This document shows, piece by piece, positions 1-17,142 of a stretch of DNA of 64,000 nt. Source of the DNA: Tubulanus polymorphus (Eukaryota > Nemertea > Palaeonemertea > Tubulaniformes > Tubulanidae); NCBI RefSeq assembly GCF_964204645.1, contig NC_134035.1:10044501-10108500 (forward strand), in the 5' to 3' direction. A program made the translations under genes and the position numbers. How positions within the stretch are numbered: position 1 is the first letter of the stretch; each line of letters opens with the position of its first letter. The notes beneath the pieces are model-generated. The model saw nothing but the letters and a program-made list of their open reading frames with translations, ran no database searches and had not been told where the DNA came from.

Positions 1-126
1 TCGAACAAATTATTGCTATGCGGAAAATTCTGATATAATCTAATCCAAAAAAATTATTAAACGTACCGTTAAGAGGCTTTAGCAATTTTTAGACGAGTGT
101 AGAATAATTTTATTTCTCAAATTGAA

Positions 127-199
127 TCCCTTTGCTGGGATTCGAACCTGATAGTAAAGATTCATTGATGTCACATCCGGTTCGAATCCATGCGAGGGA
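127..199. repeat. Imperfect hairpin with two inverted TTCGAA boxes
   Basis: A 73-bp inverted repeat. Its ends, TCCCT and AGGGA, pair, and inside them GGATTCGAACC faces GGTTCGAATCC. The TTCGAA boxes resemble the T-arm (B box) of tRNA genes, but no D arm or anticodon arm can be drawn. It is most likely a small palindromic element or a SINE remnant. Confidence 0.45.
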
Positions 200-854
200 A
201 TGTATTTCGATGATCGTCGATGTTTTTGATAGTAGTTTCAAGAAGTAAAAATAAATTAAAAACTAATTGTTTACAAATTTCAATTGCTTTAATCACGGTT
301 GAAAATAGGTTAACGGAATAATGAGGGTGAAAATTGCTATTATATTATGATTATCATTACTATGATTATTATCATTATTGTAAATACTGTATTTAGTAAT
401 GTTGTTAAATTGTGTAAAATTCGATGAACAATATTATAATTACGAATAATCATAAAAAGAAATAAATCGTGCATTTATAGAACGAAAATATGCACATTCA
501 CACGATAAGAAAAATAACTATTTTTCATTCAAATAATTCTCAGAATGTCGAAAAGGAAGGATATCGGAAAGGACTTGAAATCGTCTGCAATCTACGCAGT
601 TTTTCCCGAAATAGGGGTGCCGTAATTTTCTGAAGAAAACCTCAACAGCATTTCAGAAAATGAAGTCATATCAATGTGGGTGTTTTAATCAGAAAGTCTC
701 CAACTGTTTCGGGCAGGTGTAGTGAGTTTGTACGGGGTAATACGAGTAAGTATGAATCAAATCAACCGACCAAATAGATAAGAGTAAGAGGGACAGCATC
801 CCTTTATCAGGATGCGAAAAAAGCCTGCAACGGAAAATATCGGCAATGCTAGGA

Positions 855-1149
855 AGAAAAGTAACCAACTAGATTGAAAAAAATCAAATTCGTTAAATAC
901 ATATATGAGTCATATTGGGATGATACGTGAATATGAATTGTATATATTGGCTTAGTCGAGGATTTAGTCAGTTTTAATTCGGTGAAATGTTACTCATTCG
1001 CAAGAACACGACACGACAGGAGAAAAGTAACAACAAGATTGCAAAAAATCTAATTCTGTAAAAATGAGTCATATTCCGATTTGTATGTATCGTCAATTTT
1101 AGTCAGTTTTATTTCAGTGAAAAATCTTTCGTTCGCAAGAACACGACAC
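855..1149. repeat. Degenerate direct duplication, two copies of about 130-165 bp
   Basis: Both copies start with AGAAAAGTAAC, pass through ATGAGTCATATT and TTTAGTCAGTTTTA, and end with TTCGCAAGAACACGACAC. The copies are about 855-1020 and 1021-1149. The function is unknown. Confidence 0.6.
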
Positions 1150-2477
1150 CAGTAACAAGTTCAGCCGCCGCTGCATTGTGTGTTGGGTTACTCTTCACCG
1201 CGGCGAGAGATGTAAATTGAATTCACCTTTTTACCAGCTCTCTCCTTCCTCTTCCCCTCGAACATGCATGTTTAACGACCTGTACAGATTACGAACACTT
1301 TAAGACATATATACATACAAAAACATCCCGACACCGAAACGCTTTGATGTTCGCCGACGTTCGCACCGGAGCGTGATTGCAAAATACCATTCGCATCCGC
1401 ATTGTTCATTAACTATCAACTTTCAACAACGTCGATGATTCGTTTTCGAGTAAAAAATAGCCGTTTCAAAAATTCTTTTTTCACGATTAGTTCCTTTGTT
1501 TTTGCTTACCGCGAACGCGAAATAACGGCGGATCGTTAACGCTAGGCGTAGCTGCCGCTAAAGGAGGTAAATTCCAGAAGGAAATTAGTTCATCATTAGC
1601 GCGTTCGTAAATCGTTCGAGTTCCGGAAAAATCTTGAAATAGGTAAATTTTTCGAATAATATCGAAAAGTTGAAGTGATGGTATGTAGAAGATTGTGTTT
1701 GCATTATTGGAACCTGGAAGAAGCTAAATCACCCTGGGGCTTAAATTCGGTGTTAAAGTTAGTTAGATACCAACATTCACCATTAAACGTTTAACTTAAA
1801 CCAACTTTTGGGCTGGTCACAAAAATCAAGTCAATCGAGGAAACGAAATCCATTTAGAAAATAGAAATATGACTTCATTCAACATGGCTTTTCAATCTAT
1901 ATTGAGTTTGGTTCATTTCAACATAAAGAATACGAGTACACGTTTAAGTTTTTATATTATATTATTGAAAAAAAAGGCGAATGTATGTGGTTTCAGCTAG
2001 CAATCTCAGGAACGCCAGTAGCTTCGAACTGCGTCGAGAAAATTGGGAAAACTAACTTAACAAAACACGTTTCATTTACTTATTGATTTCGATGTATTTC
2101 GTATCAAATGACGCATAACAAATTAATACATGTAATAATAAAATTCACGAAAGTAAAAATGATTTGTAAAATCATTGGTAGCTTAACACGATTGCCTCAA
2201 CAGATACCTTCCACTGGAAAATAGATTAGTTCGTCGGTAAAGATTATCGGGGACTTTTGAATGAGAGATCTTAGCGGATTTACTCAGCAAAAACAAGATA
2301 AATCTTTGACACAATTATTTTTCAGATCGCTTTTAACACTAGTTCTGAGATATCTCGTATTGAAGACAAACAATAGCACGAAAATGGGAAATAAAATCAT
2401 ACTTTGATATTTTAAACGGACTAACAAAAAAAAATTACAATCAAATCAACTAAAGAATTGACTATCATTCACGCTAG

Positions 2478-5014
2478 TCATGTTAACAGCTTGGTGAAGT
2501 CGCCGATACATGGCATGTAGAAATCTGGAACCATATTACGGTCGTTTTGATCGTCGCTGTTAGCGCAGCGTTCCACGTCGTCTAACTGATGAACACCGGT
2601 TAAAACTAGTAATGAGGTACAGTTGATGTTGTGCGCGAACAGTATATCAGTCGACATTCTAAAAATATACAATATAGTAACGTATGTTATGCATTTATTT
2701 GATACGGGTACAATAGGAAATGTATATTTCATTTCACAAAATTACTCAGATGGCAGATACTCAATGTCTCCTGAGAGCGGCGGAATAGAGTGTGAGAATT
2801 TGAAACACTAATACAATATATAATGACCATTGAAATTTGTTAGATAATCAGGGTTCGGAAATCCGAGAAGGATCTTTCAAAATTTGTCTTACTTTTTCCT
2901 AGAAATATCTTTTAAAGTCATCCTTATTTGTTATGTCGATTATTAAAGCGAGCCGTTAGCTAGAAAATAGAAGGATTGTCCGTGTACCTGACAGAAAAGT
3001 CGTCCTTTAAGAGTCTCGTAAAATCTTAACTCCATTTATACGTGTAAGTGATCTTTGATATGTAAACATGAAATAGTTCCCCAGCTTATCTGATCAAGTA
3101 GGGGGGAAAGATGTCACCTAAGAACGGGCGGTTCTATTGGAACTAGAATTCAGTCTCGATGTCCACACGATCATTTACGTACCTATCACCGACCATCACA
3201 GTGCGTTTTGGATCGATGTGGTCCAAGTGTTCCAACACCTCGAACAAGTGTTTACTCGGTTTGCCGACGATGATCGGTTCTCGTTCGCACGGCGTTTTCA
3301 CGAAGCTTACGATGCTACCCGTACCTACAATCGAGCATCATAAAAAGTAAATAATTGTTTGCGCGCATAACCGCGGGCGTTTAAAACATTTCCAAAAAGC
3401 GTTATTATAATTAATTCTAGTATAATAATCAACTGCCAATATAGGGTGGTTTGAGAAATTAGAACCTCTCGGCATCGAGACTCGCCTCAGCACGAAACCC
3501 TGACACACTAGACTAGGTATTTTTTTAATCAGTACCTGGAAGACTAAATCCGCCATTAGAGGGTAACATTTCATCCGCATTCGTAGCGATGAAAAGTACG
3601 TCCGGTTTCTTGTATAAATACGTCGTCGTTTTGATGACCTTTGAAAAGTTTACGCACGGATCAAAACCGACCAGAACACAATTTATATCCGGGTCTTTTT
3701 CGAAGGTCCAAGAAGCGTCGAATGTGAAGTTTTCGGGAACTGGATCCGGCTTAAAAAGCAACATCGATAAGATTAAAATTCACTGCGACTTCTGTCCTAA
3801 CGATGGTGTTAATAGTGTTAATATAGAGGGTCCGAAAGGTTGTCTTCTGATTTTATTTTCTGATAAATAAAATTAGTTTTTAATTCAATTAATCTATCAT
3901 TTTAAATTTTTTTCGTAAATGGGGTTTTGATTTTTTCACGTCTTTGTGTGGCAATTCTGTTACGATATTTAATTGATGCCACGGTATTTGTCCACCAATT
4001 AACTCTTAACATTTGAGAAACTGGTACCTGTACTAATAAACATGCAAATAAAATCCTCATGTTTTGCTACTTTTCTATGCCTTACCTGTACACCCCCGGT
4101 ATACTTAATGCCGACTTCATCCAACTCATCACACATTGCCTTGTTTCCAATCATGTAAACTTTTCCTTTGAAGTCTAGTATATTCTTCAGGTAATGCGCA
4201 GCGATGTAAGACGAAGTCAACGCTTCATCCTAGGAATAAAATCGAAGTTTGAATACAAATACAAAGAGACTTATAATATATCAAGTATTTCCAAAAATTC
4301 TTAATTTTCCTCAATTGCTCAAAATTGAAATATTTGTACCTACCAGTTCTGCTTGGATGCCTAATTTCTGCATTTTTTCTAGCAACATCGCTCGCGACTT
4401 TGTGCTGTTATTCGTGATGAAATATACGTGTTTTCCCTATTAAACAAAGCAATTATGATTTAAGATTTTTGAATGGTTCTCACATTGAATATCATAGCAA
4501 TAGTAGTATAATCAAGAATTACCAATTTTCTGAGAATATTCAAGAATTCAACAACCCCAGGGAATGGCGTAGATCCATGCCATAGAACACCTGCAAGAAT
4601 TTTGTAATAAATGTAAATAAAATTACGGTTTTACATGTTCTATATCTATTTTCAAGTTCTCACTAAAATCTTTTTTTCATTTCGAATGAACATTTTTACC
4701 ATCGATGGCTCGTCGATTCGTTGGTTCAAATTCAGCGCGCGAACTATGAATGCGCATGACGTCACATGATTATATCTCATACGTTTCGAATCCCGATATA
4801 TCAAAATTCTACTCAGCTGAGCGGTGATCTGGTTCAATGACCGACCCCTCGCAATTCGATGCAGACTTTTCGAAAACAATATCATAATTTGAAAGGAATG
4901 ATATTTACCGTCACAATCGAATAAAAAAGTATCGTGGTCATCCATGAAACGCTGAGCATTTTCACTCGTTATTTGATGAGTTTGCTTCGCGACCTTTACC
5001 CGAACAGCGGCCAT
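2478..5014 (-). CDS. PGP: PGP-like HAD phosphatase, copy A
   Basis: Likely a cytosolic phosphatase of the HAD superfamily (C2a cap) hydrolysing phosphoglycolate or glycerol-3-phosphate. Exons in coding order: 4909-5014, 4523-4590, 4344-4436, 4086-4229, 3536-3749, 3183-3324, 2478-2658. All have GT-AG borders and consistent phase and give 315 residues, the usual family length. Visible motifs are FDCDGVLW (Asp nucleophile and general acid), ITNNSTKSR (motif II), ATNADEMLP, GTGS, VGKPS (motif III Lys) and VGDR-STDI (motif IV Asp). The start MAAVRVKVAKQ is five codons longer than in the two sister genes. No lesion is visible. It is the most downstream of three head-to-tail copies. Pyridoxal phosphatase is an alternative family member; IDPKRTVMVGDR and the overall match favour PGP. 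Confidence 0.88.
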
Positions 5015-5092
5015 TGTGCATTACCGTCAACTGCTGCCACCTGGTTTATCGGAGTCCGATATTTGGACGAAGACACGGACTATATCATTTTA
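5015..5092 (-). promoter_or_regulatory. Conserved upstream block of PGP copy A
   Basis: About 75 bp directly upstream of the ATG are nearly identical in front of all three PGP copies, whereas introns and intergenic DNA have diverged. The block contains an inverted repeat, ATCGGA-G-TCCGAT (about 5049-5061), followed by TTTGGACGAAGACACGGAC. It is probably the core promoter and 5' UTR. No TATA box is obvious. Confidence 0.5.
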
Positions 5093-5587
5093 TTAGAACC
5101 ACCCTAAACGTCACGGTGATATCAGGCGGGGCTCGTATCAGATCAGAGTTGTATGTACTGTAAAACGTTAATCGGTTAATCCAATGCCAATAATAAATAT
5201 GAAGTAAATGTTTTAAGATAATATTTTTTATATCATAGACACTATATTAACAGATTATCGTCTTACAGGTGCCGCGGCCACAACCTTTCCGCGGAGCGGG
5301 CGCACTATGCGGATATTCGTTGCGGTTTATAAGCCCATCGATAATAATAGCTTACCATCAATGATAAGGTAACTATCTACAGTGATACAAGCCCCTGGAA
5401 AATCCATCAAATGTAAAAATCACTCAAATTATTCATTCAAGTGAAGTTTTATTGAAAATCTGACCACCGCGTTACGGAGAAAAACGACGATAAGAAATTG
5501 GTAGATAAAAATCATACTTTGATATTCAATGGACTAACAAAAGGTTACAATCAAATTATCTTAAGAATTGACTATCATTCACGCTAG
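5093..5587. other. Intergenic DNA between PGP copies A and B
   Basis: No coding exon is seen. The right part is the 3' UTR of copy B: the minus-strand poly(A) signal AATAAAAC lies near 5444-5452, about 135 nt after the stop. The surrounding sequence (about 5397-5465) also occurs after copy C (about 8305-8385) and at the 3' end of the PRMT1 transcript (about 11800-11895). Confidence 0.5.
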
Positions 5588-7964
5588 TCATGTTAACAAC
5601 TTGGTGAAGTCGCCGATACAAGGCATGTAGAAATCTGGAACCATATTACGGTCGTTTTGATCGTCGCTGTTAGCGCAGCGTTCCACGTCGTCTAACTGAT
5701 GAACACCGGTTAAAACTAGTAATGAGGTACAGTTGATGTTGTGCGCGAACAGTATATCAGTCGACAAACTGAAAATATATAGCATCAGCATCACGGTGTA
5801 ATATAAGTATAGATTGTCTTGAAGTCTACATATCACAGTTACACAAACTCAACCGGTCTGATAGGAAAATAATTCCATTGTATACAGAATTTACAAGACG
5901 ATGAGTTAATCGAAAAAATAATATAATTAATATTCAGAGATCCCGACAAGAATCTTAACACATTTTGAATATTTTCATTTTGAATATATCTCAGCTTTAG
6001 GCGGGAAAGATGTCGCCAAATGACACGATTTAAGAACTGGTTGTTCTTTTCAGGCCCGTGGCCAGTCATGTCTTTGGGGGGGGGGGGGCGATTTTCATGT
6101 CAGTGGAACTTTCTTCGTGGAGATATGGGTCTTTTTTCTTTAATTACTTACTTATCACCGACCATCACAGTGCGTTTTGGATCGATGTGGTCAAAATGTT
6201 TCAACACCTCGAACAAGTGTCTACTCGGTTTGCCGACAATGATCGGTTCTCGTCTACACGGCGTTTTCACGAAGCTTACGATACTACCCGTACCTACAAT
6301 AATGCGTTACTAATTGATAACGTTATAACCGCGAGTTGTATCAGAAAAAAAATATTTTCGCAGGGATACAGTCGACTCTGCTTTATTCGGAGCTGATTTA
6401 CTCGTGTTTTCACATATTTTTTAGTAACAATATTACCGGGTTTGCGAATTGAGAGGCAAAATCTAAGTTTTTAAAACATAGTTCCGAAGCTTTTTAAATC
6501 AGTACCTGGAAAACTAAATTCGCCATTAGAGGGTAACATTTCATCTGCATCTGTAGCGATGAAAAGTACATCCGGTTTCTTGTATAGATACGTCGTCGTT
6601 TTGATGACCTTTGGAAAGGTTACGCCAGGATCGAAACCGACAAGAACGCAGTTTATATCCGGATCTTTTTCGAAGGTCCAAGAAGTGTCGAAGGTGAAGT
6701 TCTCGAGAACTGGATCCGGCTTAAAAATCAACGAAAATTTAAGACGATGGTCTCTAGAGAAAGGGAAGAGAAAAGGGGTCGAAACGTTGTGTCTTGATTT
6801 TAGATTTTGATCAATAGAATTCATTTCAATCTATTAGATTTGCGTATAGTTGGTTTCAATCTAACCTATCCTATCTCCACGTCAGAGGTGGTTATTCAAA
6901 TATTGATATTGCAGTCGGTATTTATCCACCGGTTAAATCTTAACTAACTTTCGAGGAACTGGTTACGGCAAAACCATATGCAATTATACAATCCTCACAA
7001 TCAGCACCTTTTCTATCACTTACCTGTCCATCCCCGATATACTTAATGCCGACTTCATCCAACTCATCACACATTGCCTTGTTTCCAATCATGAAAACTT
7101 TTCCTTTGAAGTCTAGTACATTTTTCAGGTAATGCGCGGCGATGTAAGACGACGTCAATGCTTCATCCTAGAAATAAAATCGCCGGAATATCACAGAATC
7201 CTTAATTTTCTTCAATTTTCAAAAAGAACAAAATATGCAACTACCAGTTTTGCTTGGATGCCGAATTTCTGCATTTTTTCGAGCAACATCGCTCGCGACT
7301 TTGTGCTGTTATTCGTGATGAAATAAATGTGTTTTCCCTGTTAAAAAAATTATTTCAAATGTCTCTCAGAATGAATATCATAGCAATAGTAGTTAATTAA
7401 GAATTACCAATTTCCTGAGAATATTCAAGAATTCAACAACCCCAGGGAATGGCGTAGATTCATGCCAAAGAACACCTGCAAGAAATTCGAAACAAATGGG
7501 ATTCATGGTTTTACATGTTTTATATTTATTTTGAATTTGTCATTAAAATCTTTTTTCAAGAACTAAATAAATAACAGGGTCAATCCTTATTCTAAGATAA
7601 AAAAAGAATGTTTTTTTCTGTTTCAATTGATCGTATCCGTGAATCGATCAACGATTATGGGCGTGATCATTCTAGCTCGATTCAAACATACCGCGTGAAC
7701 TATAAAATGCGCATGACCTTATCGCATCATCTTGTTAAGACGGTTCGAATCCCAATATATTGACAATTAAATTATTCTCAGTTGAGCGGTGATTTTGTTC
7801 AATGCCCAACCCCTCGCAATCAAAAGCGGGATTTTCAAAAACAACATCATATTTTGAAAGTTATGATATTTACCGTCACAATCGAATAAAAAAGTATCGT
7901 GGTCATCCATGAAACGCTGAGCATTTTCACTCGTTATTTGATCAGTTTGCTTCGCGACCTCCAT
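5588..7964 (-). CDS. PGP: PGP-like HAD phosphatase, copy B
   Basis: Same family and exon layout as copy A. Exons in coding order: 7874-7964, 7408-7475, 7245-7337, 7024-7167, 6506-6719, 6152-6293, 5588-5768. This gives 310 residues with intact phases. The start MEVAKQTDQ lacks five N-terminal codons present in copy A. FDCDGVLW, ITNNSTKSR, ATDADEMLP, GTGS, VGKPS and GDNLSTDI are all present. The motif IV residue after GD is Asn (split codon AA|T), as in many NagD-like enzymes, where copy A has Arg. Frequent substitutions such as HESTPFPG and VTFPK show divergence, but nothing is clearly inactivating. Confidence 0.87.
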
Positions 7965-8043
7965 TGTGCATTACCGTCTACTGCTGCCACCTGGTTTATC
8001 GGAGTCCGATATTTGGACGAAGACACGGACTGTAACATTTTAT
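7965..8043 (-). promoter_or_regulatory. Conserved upstream block of PGP copy B
   Basis: This block is close to identical to those in front of copies A and C, including the ATCGGA-G-TCCGAT inverted repeat and GGACGAAGACACGGACTGTAA. It is retained although flanking DNA is scrambled, which suggests a shared promoter. Confidence 0.5.
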
Positions 8044-8500
8044 GGGAGCTAGTGAGTCCCGGTGAGGGAGCCATCGAGTGTAAAAAGGATAATCTGTTAA
8101 TCCAGTGTTTATAATACGTGGGTTAGGTTTCGAATTGTGATAAATGATTTATTCTTACAGATCCAGGGAAACTTAAAATTCTCTAAGCTTTGACCTGACG
8201 ACGTTATGACCGAAAACTTGAATGGAAACAGCTCCAGACGGTCCTTCACCAGTGTCCTCGAAGTGGTCCGTCGCTAACCCTAGTGTAAACATCAGTCCCT
8301 TTCAAGAAATCCAATCAAATGAAACTAATCAATCAATCGATTATTCATGATTCATAAAGTAAAGTTTTATTCGAAATTCTGACCCGCAGATCTCTAAAGA
8401 AACGACTCGACCGTACGAAAATGCTATATAAAATCATACTTTCGGATATCGATCGGACTGACAAAAAATTATTTAAAGAATTGACTATCATTGACGCTAG

Positions 8501-11202
8501 TCACGTTAACAACTTGGTGAAGTCGCCGATACAAGGCATGTAGAAATCTGGAACCATATTACGGTCGTTTTGATCGTCGCTGTTAGCGCAGCGTTCCACG
8601 TCGTCTAACTGATGAACACCGGTTAAAACCAGTAATGAGGTACAGTTGATGTTGTGCGCAAACAGTATATCAGTCGACAAACTGAAAATATATAGCATCA
8701 GCATCACGGTGTAATATATAAGTATAGATTGATTTTACATATATCACAATTATACACAAACTAAACTGTTCTGATAGAAAAATAATTCCATTGTACACCA
8801 AAATTTACACGATGGCATCGTGCGAATTATGAAAATTAATTCGAAAAAAGTATTAATGACCAGGGCTGTATTTAACAGAGGAAACGGGGCCAGAAATTTT
8901 GAAAAAGTGCCCCATTTGGTAAATACGATTGTTATATCCTAGAAGTGTCCTCTTTCGGGTTTCTCTGCCCCCTTAAAATTCAAATATTGCTAGGTACGGC
9001 CTTGATAAACTAAAAGTTAGATCATCAAGGTTCTATGACCCGAGAAGGAATTGTTACTCTGTTTTGAATAAAGGCATCCTAATTTTTTGCATTAATTTAG
9101 CGAGTCGTTTACTAGGAGACTAATAATTTGTAAATAGAGGAATTGCCCGTGTACCTGACAGAACGGTCATTCTTAGTCTCATAAAATCGAAAATATTGAT
9201 CTTTATATCATCATGAAACAGTTTCCCAGCTAAGGTGGAAAAAATGTCGCCAAAAAATGACACCGATTTAAGAACGGGCGGTTCTACTGAAACATGAATT
9301 CACAATCTCAAATGTTCACACGCATCAGTTACGTACTTATCACCGACCATCACAGTGCGTTTTGGATCGACGTGGTCCAAGTGTTTCAACACCTCGAACA
9401 AGTGTTTACTCGGTTTGCCGACGATGATCGGCTCTCGTTTACACGGCGTTTTCACGAAGCTGTCCGTACCTACAATCATGCATAAAAACTAACTGTTACG
9501 AGCATAATAACCGCGAGCTGTGGGTACGTTAGATCGACGAACATTCTTTCACAATTGACTTTTTTCACAAGGAGATACAAGTACATTATTTTCTTTTCAG
9601 AATCTGGACGGATAAGGATAAGATTTCCGAAATTGTATATTCATATTGATATCCCGCGAAACAAACTCAACGGCATTGCAGATTTTGCAAATTGAGAGGC
9701 AAAATCTAAGTTTCAAAAGATTTTCCGAAGCGTTGCTTTAATCAGTACCTGGAATACTAACTGCAACATTAGAGTGTGACATTTCATAAGCAGTTGTAGC
9801 GATGAAAAGTACATCCGGTTTCTCGTTTAGATATTTCGTCTTTTTGAAGACCTTTAAAAAGTTTAGGCAAGGATCGAAACCGACGAGAACGCAGTTTATA
9901 TCAGGGTCTTTTTCGAAGGTCCAAGAAGCGTCGAAAGTGAAGTTCTCGGGAACTGGATCCGGCTTAAAAATCAACGAAGAATTAAGACGAATTAGTAAAT
10001 CATAAACATGTCCATTACTTTTAGGGAGAGATCGGTAAATTAAGGAATTTCTGAATGAGTAGCTGAGCGGTGGGCAAGGTCCGAAACGTTATGTCTTTAG
10101 ATTCCAATTCTTGATGAATAATATTCATTTCTAAATCTATTAGATTTGCATTTTAATTGAGTTTTAATCTTATCTACCCTAACTCCATGTCCGAGTGTGG
10201 TTGTTCTACTCAATTGCATTGTTGCCACGGTATTTGTCTACCAGTTAATTCTTAACTAACTTTTGAGAAACTGGCTCCTGTACTAATAAATATACACATG
10301 CACTTAAAATCCTCATAATCAGCACCTTTTCTTTGCCTTACCTGTACACCCCCGATATACTTAATGCCGACATCATCCAACTCATCACACATTGCCTTGT
10401 TTCCAATCATGTAAACTTTTCCTTTGAAGTCTAATACATTCTTCAGGTAATGCGCAGCGATGAAAGACGACGTCAACGCTTCATCCTATCAATCGAAGTT
10501 TGAATACAACTAATACGAAAAGATACTCAGGAATATCCCGTTATGCTTAATTTTCTTTAATTTCTAAAAAATACAAAATTTGCAACTACCAGTTTTGCTT
10601 GGATGCCGAATTTCTGCATTTTTGCAAGCAACATCGCTCGCGACTTAGAGCTGTTATTCGTGACGAAATATACGTGTTTTCCCTGTTAAACAAAGCAATC
10701 ATGATTTAAGAATTTTGAATGGCTCTCACATATCAGAGCAACAGTAGTTTGTTAAGACGAATTACCAGTTTTCTGAGACTATTCAAGAATTCAACAACCC
10801 CAGGGATTGGCGTAGATCCATGCCAAAGAACACCTGCAAGAATTACATTCATGGTTTTACATGTTCTATATTTATTTTCAATTTCTTATTAACATCTTTT
10901 TCTGTTTCAATTGATGATTTGTATCCGACTGAGCGCGCGAACTGTGAATGCGCATGACGTCACGTCATTTTATCGAACACGGTTCGAATCCCGATATATT
11001 GACAATTAAATTCTACTCAACTGAGTGGTGATTTTGTTCAATGCCCACCCCTCGCAATTCAAAGTGGAATTCTAAAAAACAACTTTAAAATTTGAAAGAA
11101 ATGATATTTACCGTCACAATCGAATAAAAAAGTATCGTGGTCATCAATGAAACACTGAGCATTTTCACTCGTTATTTGATGAGTTTGCTTCGCGATCTCC
11201 AT
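8501..11202 (-). CDS. PGP: PGP-like HAD phosphatase, copy C (divergent)
   Basis: Third tandem copy. Exons in coding order: 11112-11202, 10766-10833, 10590-10682, 10342-10485, 9749-9962, 9337-9469, 8501-8681. This gives 307 residues, open throughout. The Asp nucleophile motif FDCDGVLW, VTNNSSKSR, VGKPS and GDNLSTDI remain. Two conserved spots are altered. ATNADEMLPSNG of copy A reads ATTAYEMSHSNV here, losing the conserved Asp. Exon 6 is 9 bp shorter, so GTGSIVSFV becomes GTDSFV and the GTG turn after the cap is lost. The gene may be losing or changing activity. An hAT-like MITE may sit in the intron at 8682-9336. Confidence 0.82.
8861..9004. mobile_element. Possible hAT-type MITE in an intron of PGP copy C
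   Basis: The segment starts CAGGGCTGTATTT and ends AGGTACGGCCTTG, an imperfect terminal inverted repeat of the CAGGGCCG type common to hAT elements. It is absent from the matching introns of copies A and B. No clear 8-bp target duplication was found. Confidence 0.35.
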
Positions 11203-11283
11203 TGTGCATTACCGGCTACTGCTGCCACCTGGTTTACCGGAGTCCGATATTTGGACGAAGACACGGACTGTAACATTTTATGG
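11203..11283 (-). promoter_or_regulatory. Conserved upstream block of PGP copy C
   Basis: Matches the promoter-proximal blocks of copies A and B over about 75 bp, with one change in the inverted repeat (ACCGGAGTCCGAT). Confidence 0.5.
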
Positions 11284-12484
11284 GAGCTACCCTCCCCACA
11301 GTAAAATAAATTATCGGACTTCGATATTTTATTCAATACAGATCCGGGAAGCTAGAATTCTCTGACCAGATGACGTAGCTTTCCTAGGGTCGTTTCTTCC
11401 AGAGAGACGCTTCTTGTGCCACTGGTCGCCCACCACATGCCAAGCAGCCATAACACTGAAAAAACCAGGTCCAAATTGCCCTTTCATGAAGAAAAGAGTC
11501 CTCAAACTAAAAACTATTTTGCAAAAAGGTTTTAACATGAAACAAAAAACCAAATAGGTCATATAATGTGGCCAGAAAAGCCCTTATTGACCTTAATTTT
11601 CCGTGGGAGGTTCACGAGCAGCCTCCACATTGCCAACTTTCAAATTAAGTGGTCATCAAATTTTCAGGTCCACCCCATCAAAAAATTCTAGATCCACCCT
11701 TGGAACTATGGAGTTAGCTTGAAATCTCTCCCACAGTCCTGGAAGCGGTTGTTTTTACAATGATGATCCCTGTCGCTCTACAATCGGAGTGTGAACTTGG
11801 AAAATCCCTTCTTTCAGAAGAATGAAAATAATCCATCAAATGAAAACCAATTCATCAAATTATTATTCATAAAGTTTTATTAAAAAATTTGACCACCAAA
11901 GTTTGCAGCGTGTTTATACACAAACAATTTCGGACACATAATTTCTTTTTGAAATCATAAGTTCATAAGTTTTTTTTTGCAGAGAGACGCGGTCAGTCAG
12001 TTTTACACAATGACAGGTTACGAGCAGTATAAAATGCATGTTTACAAAACAAATTACGAGAGAACAAATGGCGGCCAGAACATTGAACACCATGCACTGT
12101 CTATAAAGTACAGTTTGAACGCATGCTGAACAAACAAATGTGGCATATAAATCATGAGGTTTACTTTGAATACAAATAATCGTCCCCAATGATTTCTCGG
12201 AAAAAAAGCAGACCCCACATTTTAAATCTTTTTCTTGACACTTTACTTAAATTTTGTTCACAAAAGTCATTCAAAAATCACAATCACCAGCAACTTCTTT
12301 ATTGTCAGAAGTTCAATGCGACTGACATCTTTTTTTTTCTTTACTAAAATAAAACGCGCAAGAGATTTTTAAAATGATGAATGATGTCGTTCTGATTTCA
12401 ATAATACAGCAGGAATTGCGCCGACTTACGCAGCGGACACAGACATCACCCATTTATTACTGAACCAACTATCGTTTCTTTTCT
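11284..12484. other. Intergenic DNA and probable PRMT1 3' UTR
   Basis: No coding exon is recognised. On the minus strand this follows the PRMT1 stop codon. Candidate poly(A) signals (AATAAA in minus sense) lie near 12298 and within 11873-11880. The block around 11800-11895 is homologous to the 3' ends of PGP copies B and C. An open frame at 11329-11562 shows no family likeness. Confidence 0.45.

Positions 12485-17142
<4,658 letters not shown>

Larger units (their letters stand above)
1..2477. other. Non-coding stretch downstream of the PGP cluster
   Basis: I see no coding exon on either strand. The stretch is AT-rich, with short ATT-rich runs near 350-380. It holds the hairpin at 127-199 and the degenerate duplication at 855-1149. 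Its right end (about 2330-2477) is the 3' untranslated region of the first PGP-like gene: it shares with the other two copies the block AAATCATACTTT and the sequence just after the stop codon. Confidence 0.5.

Noticed and set aside
127-199. tRNA gene
   Set aside because: Length of 73 nt and TTCGAATC boxes are suggestive, but the T stem pairs poorly and no D or anticodon arm forms. It is an inverted repeat.
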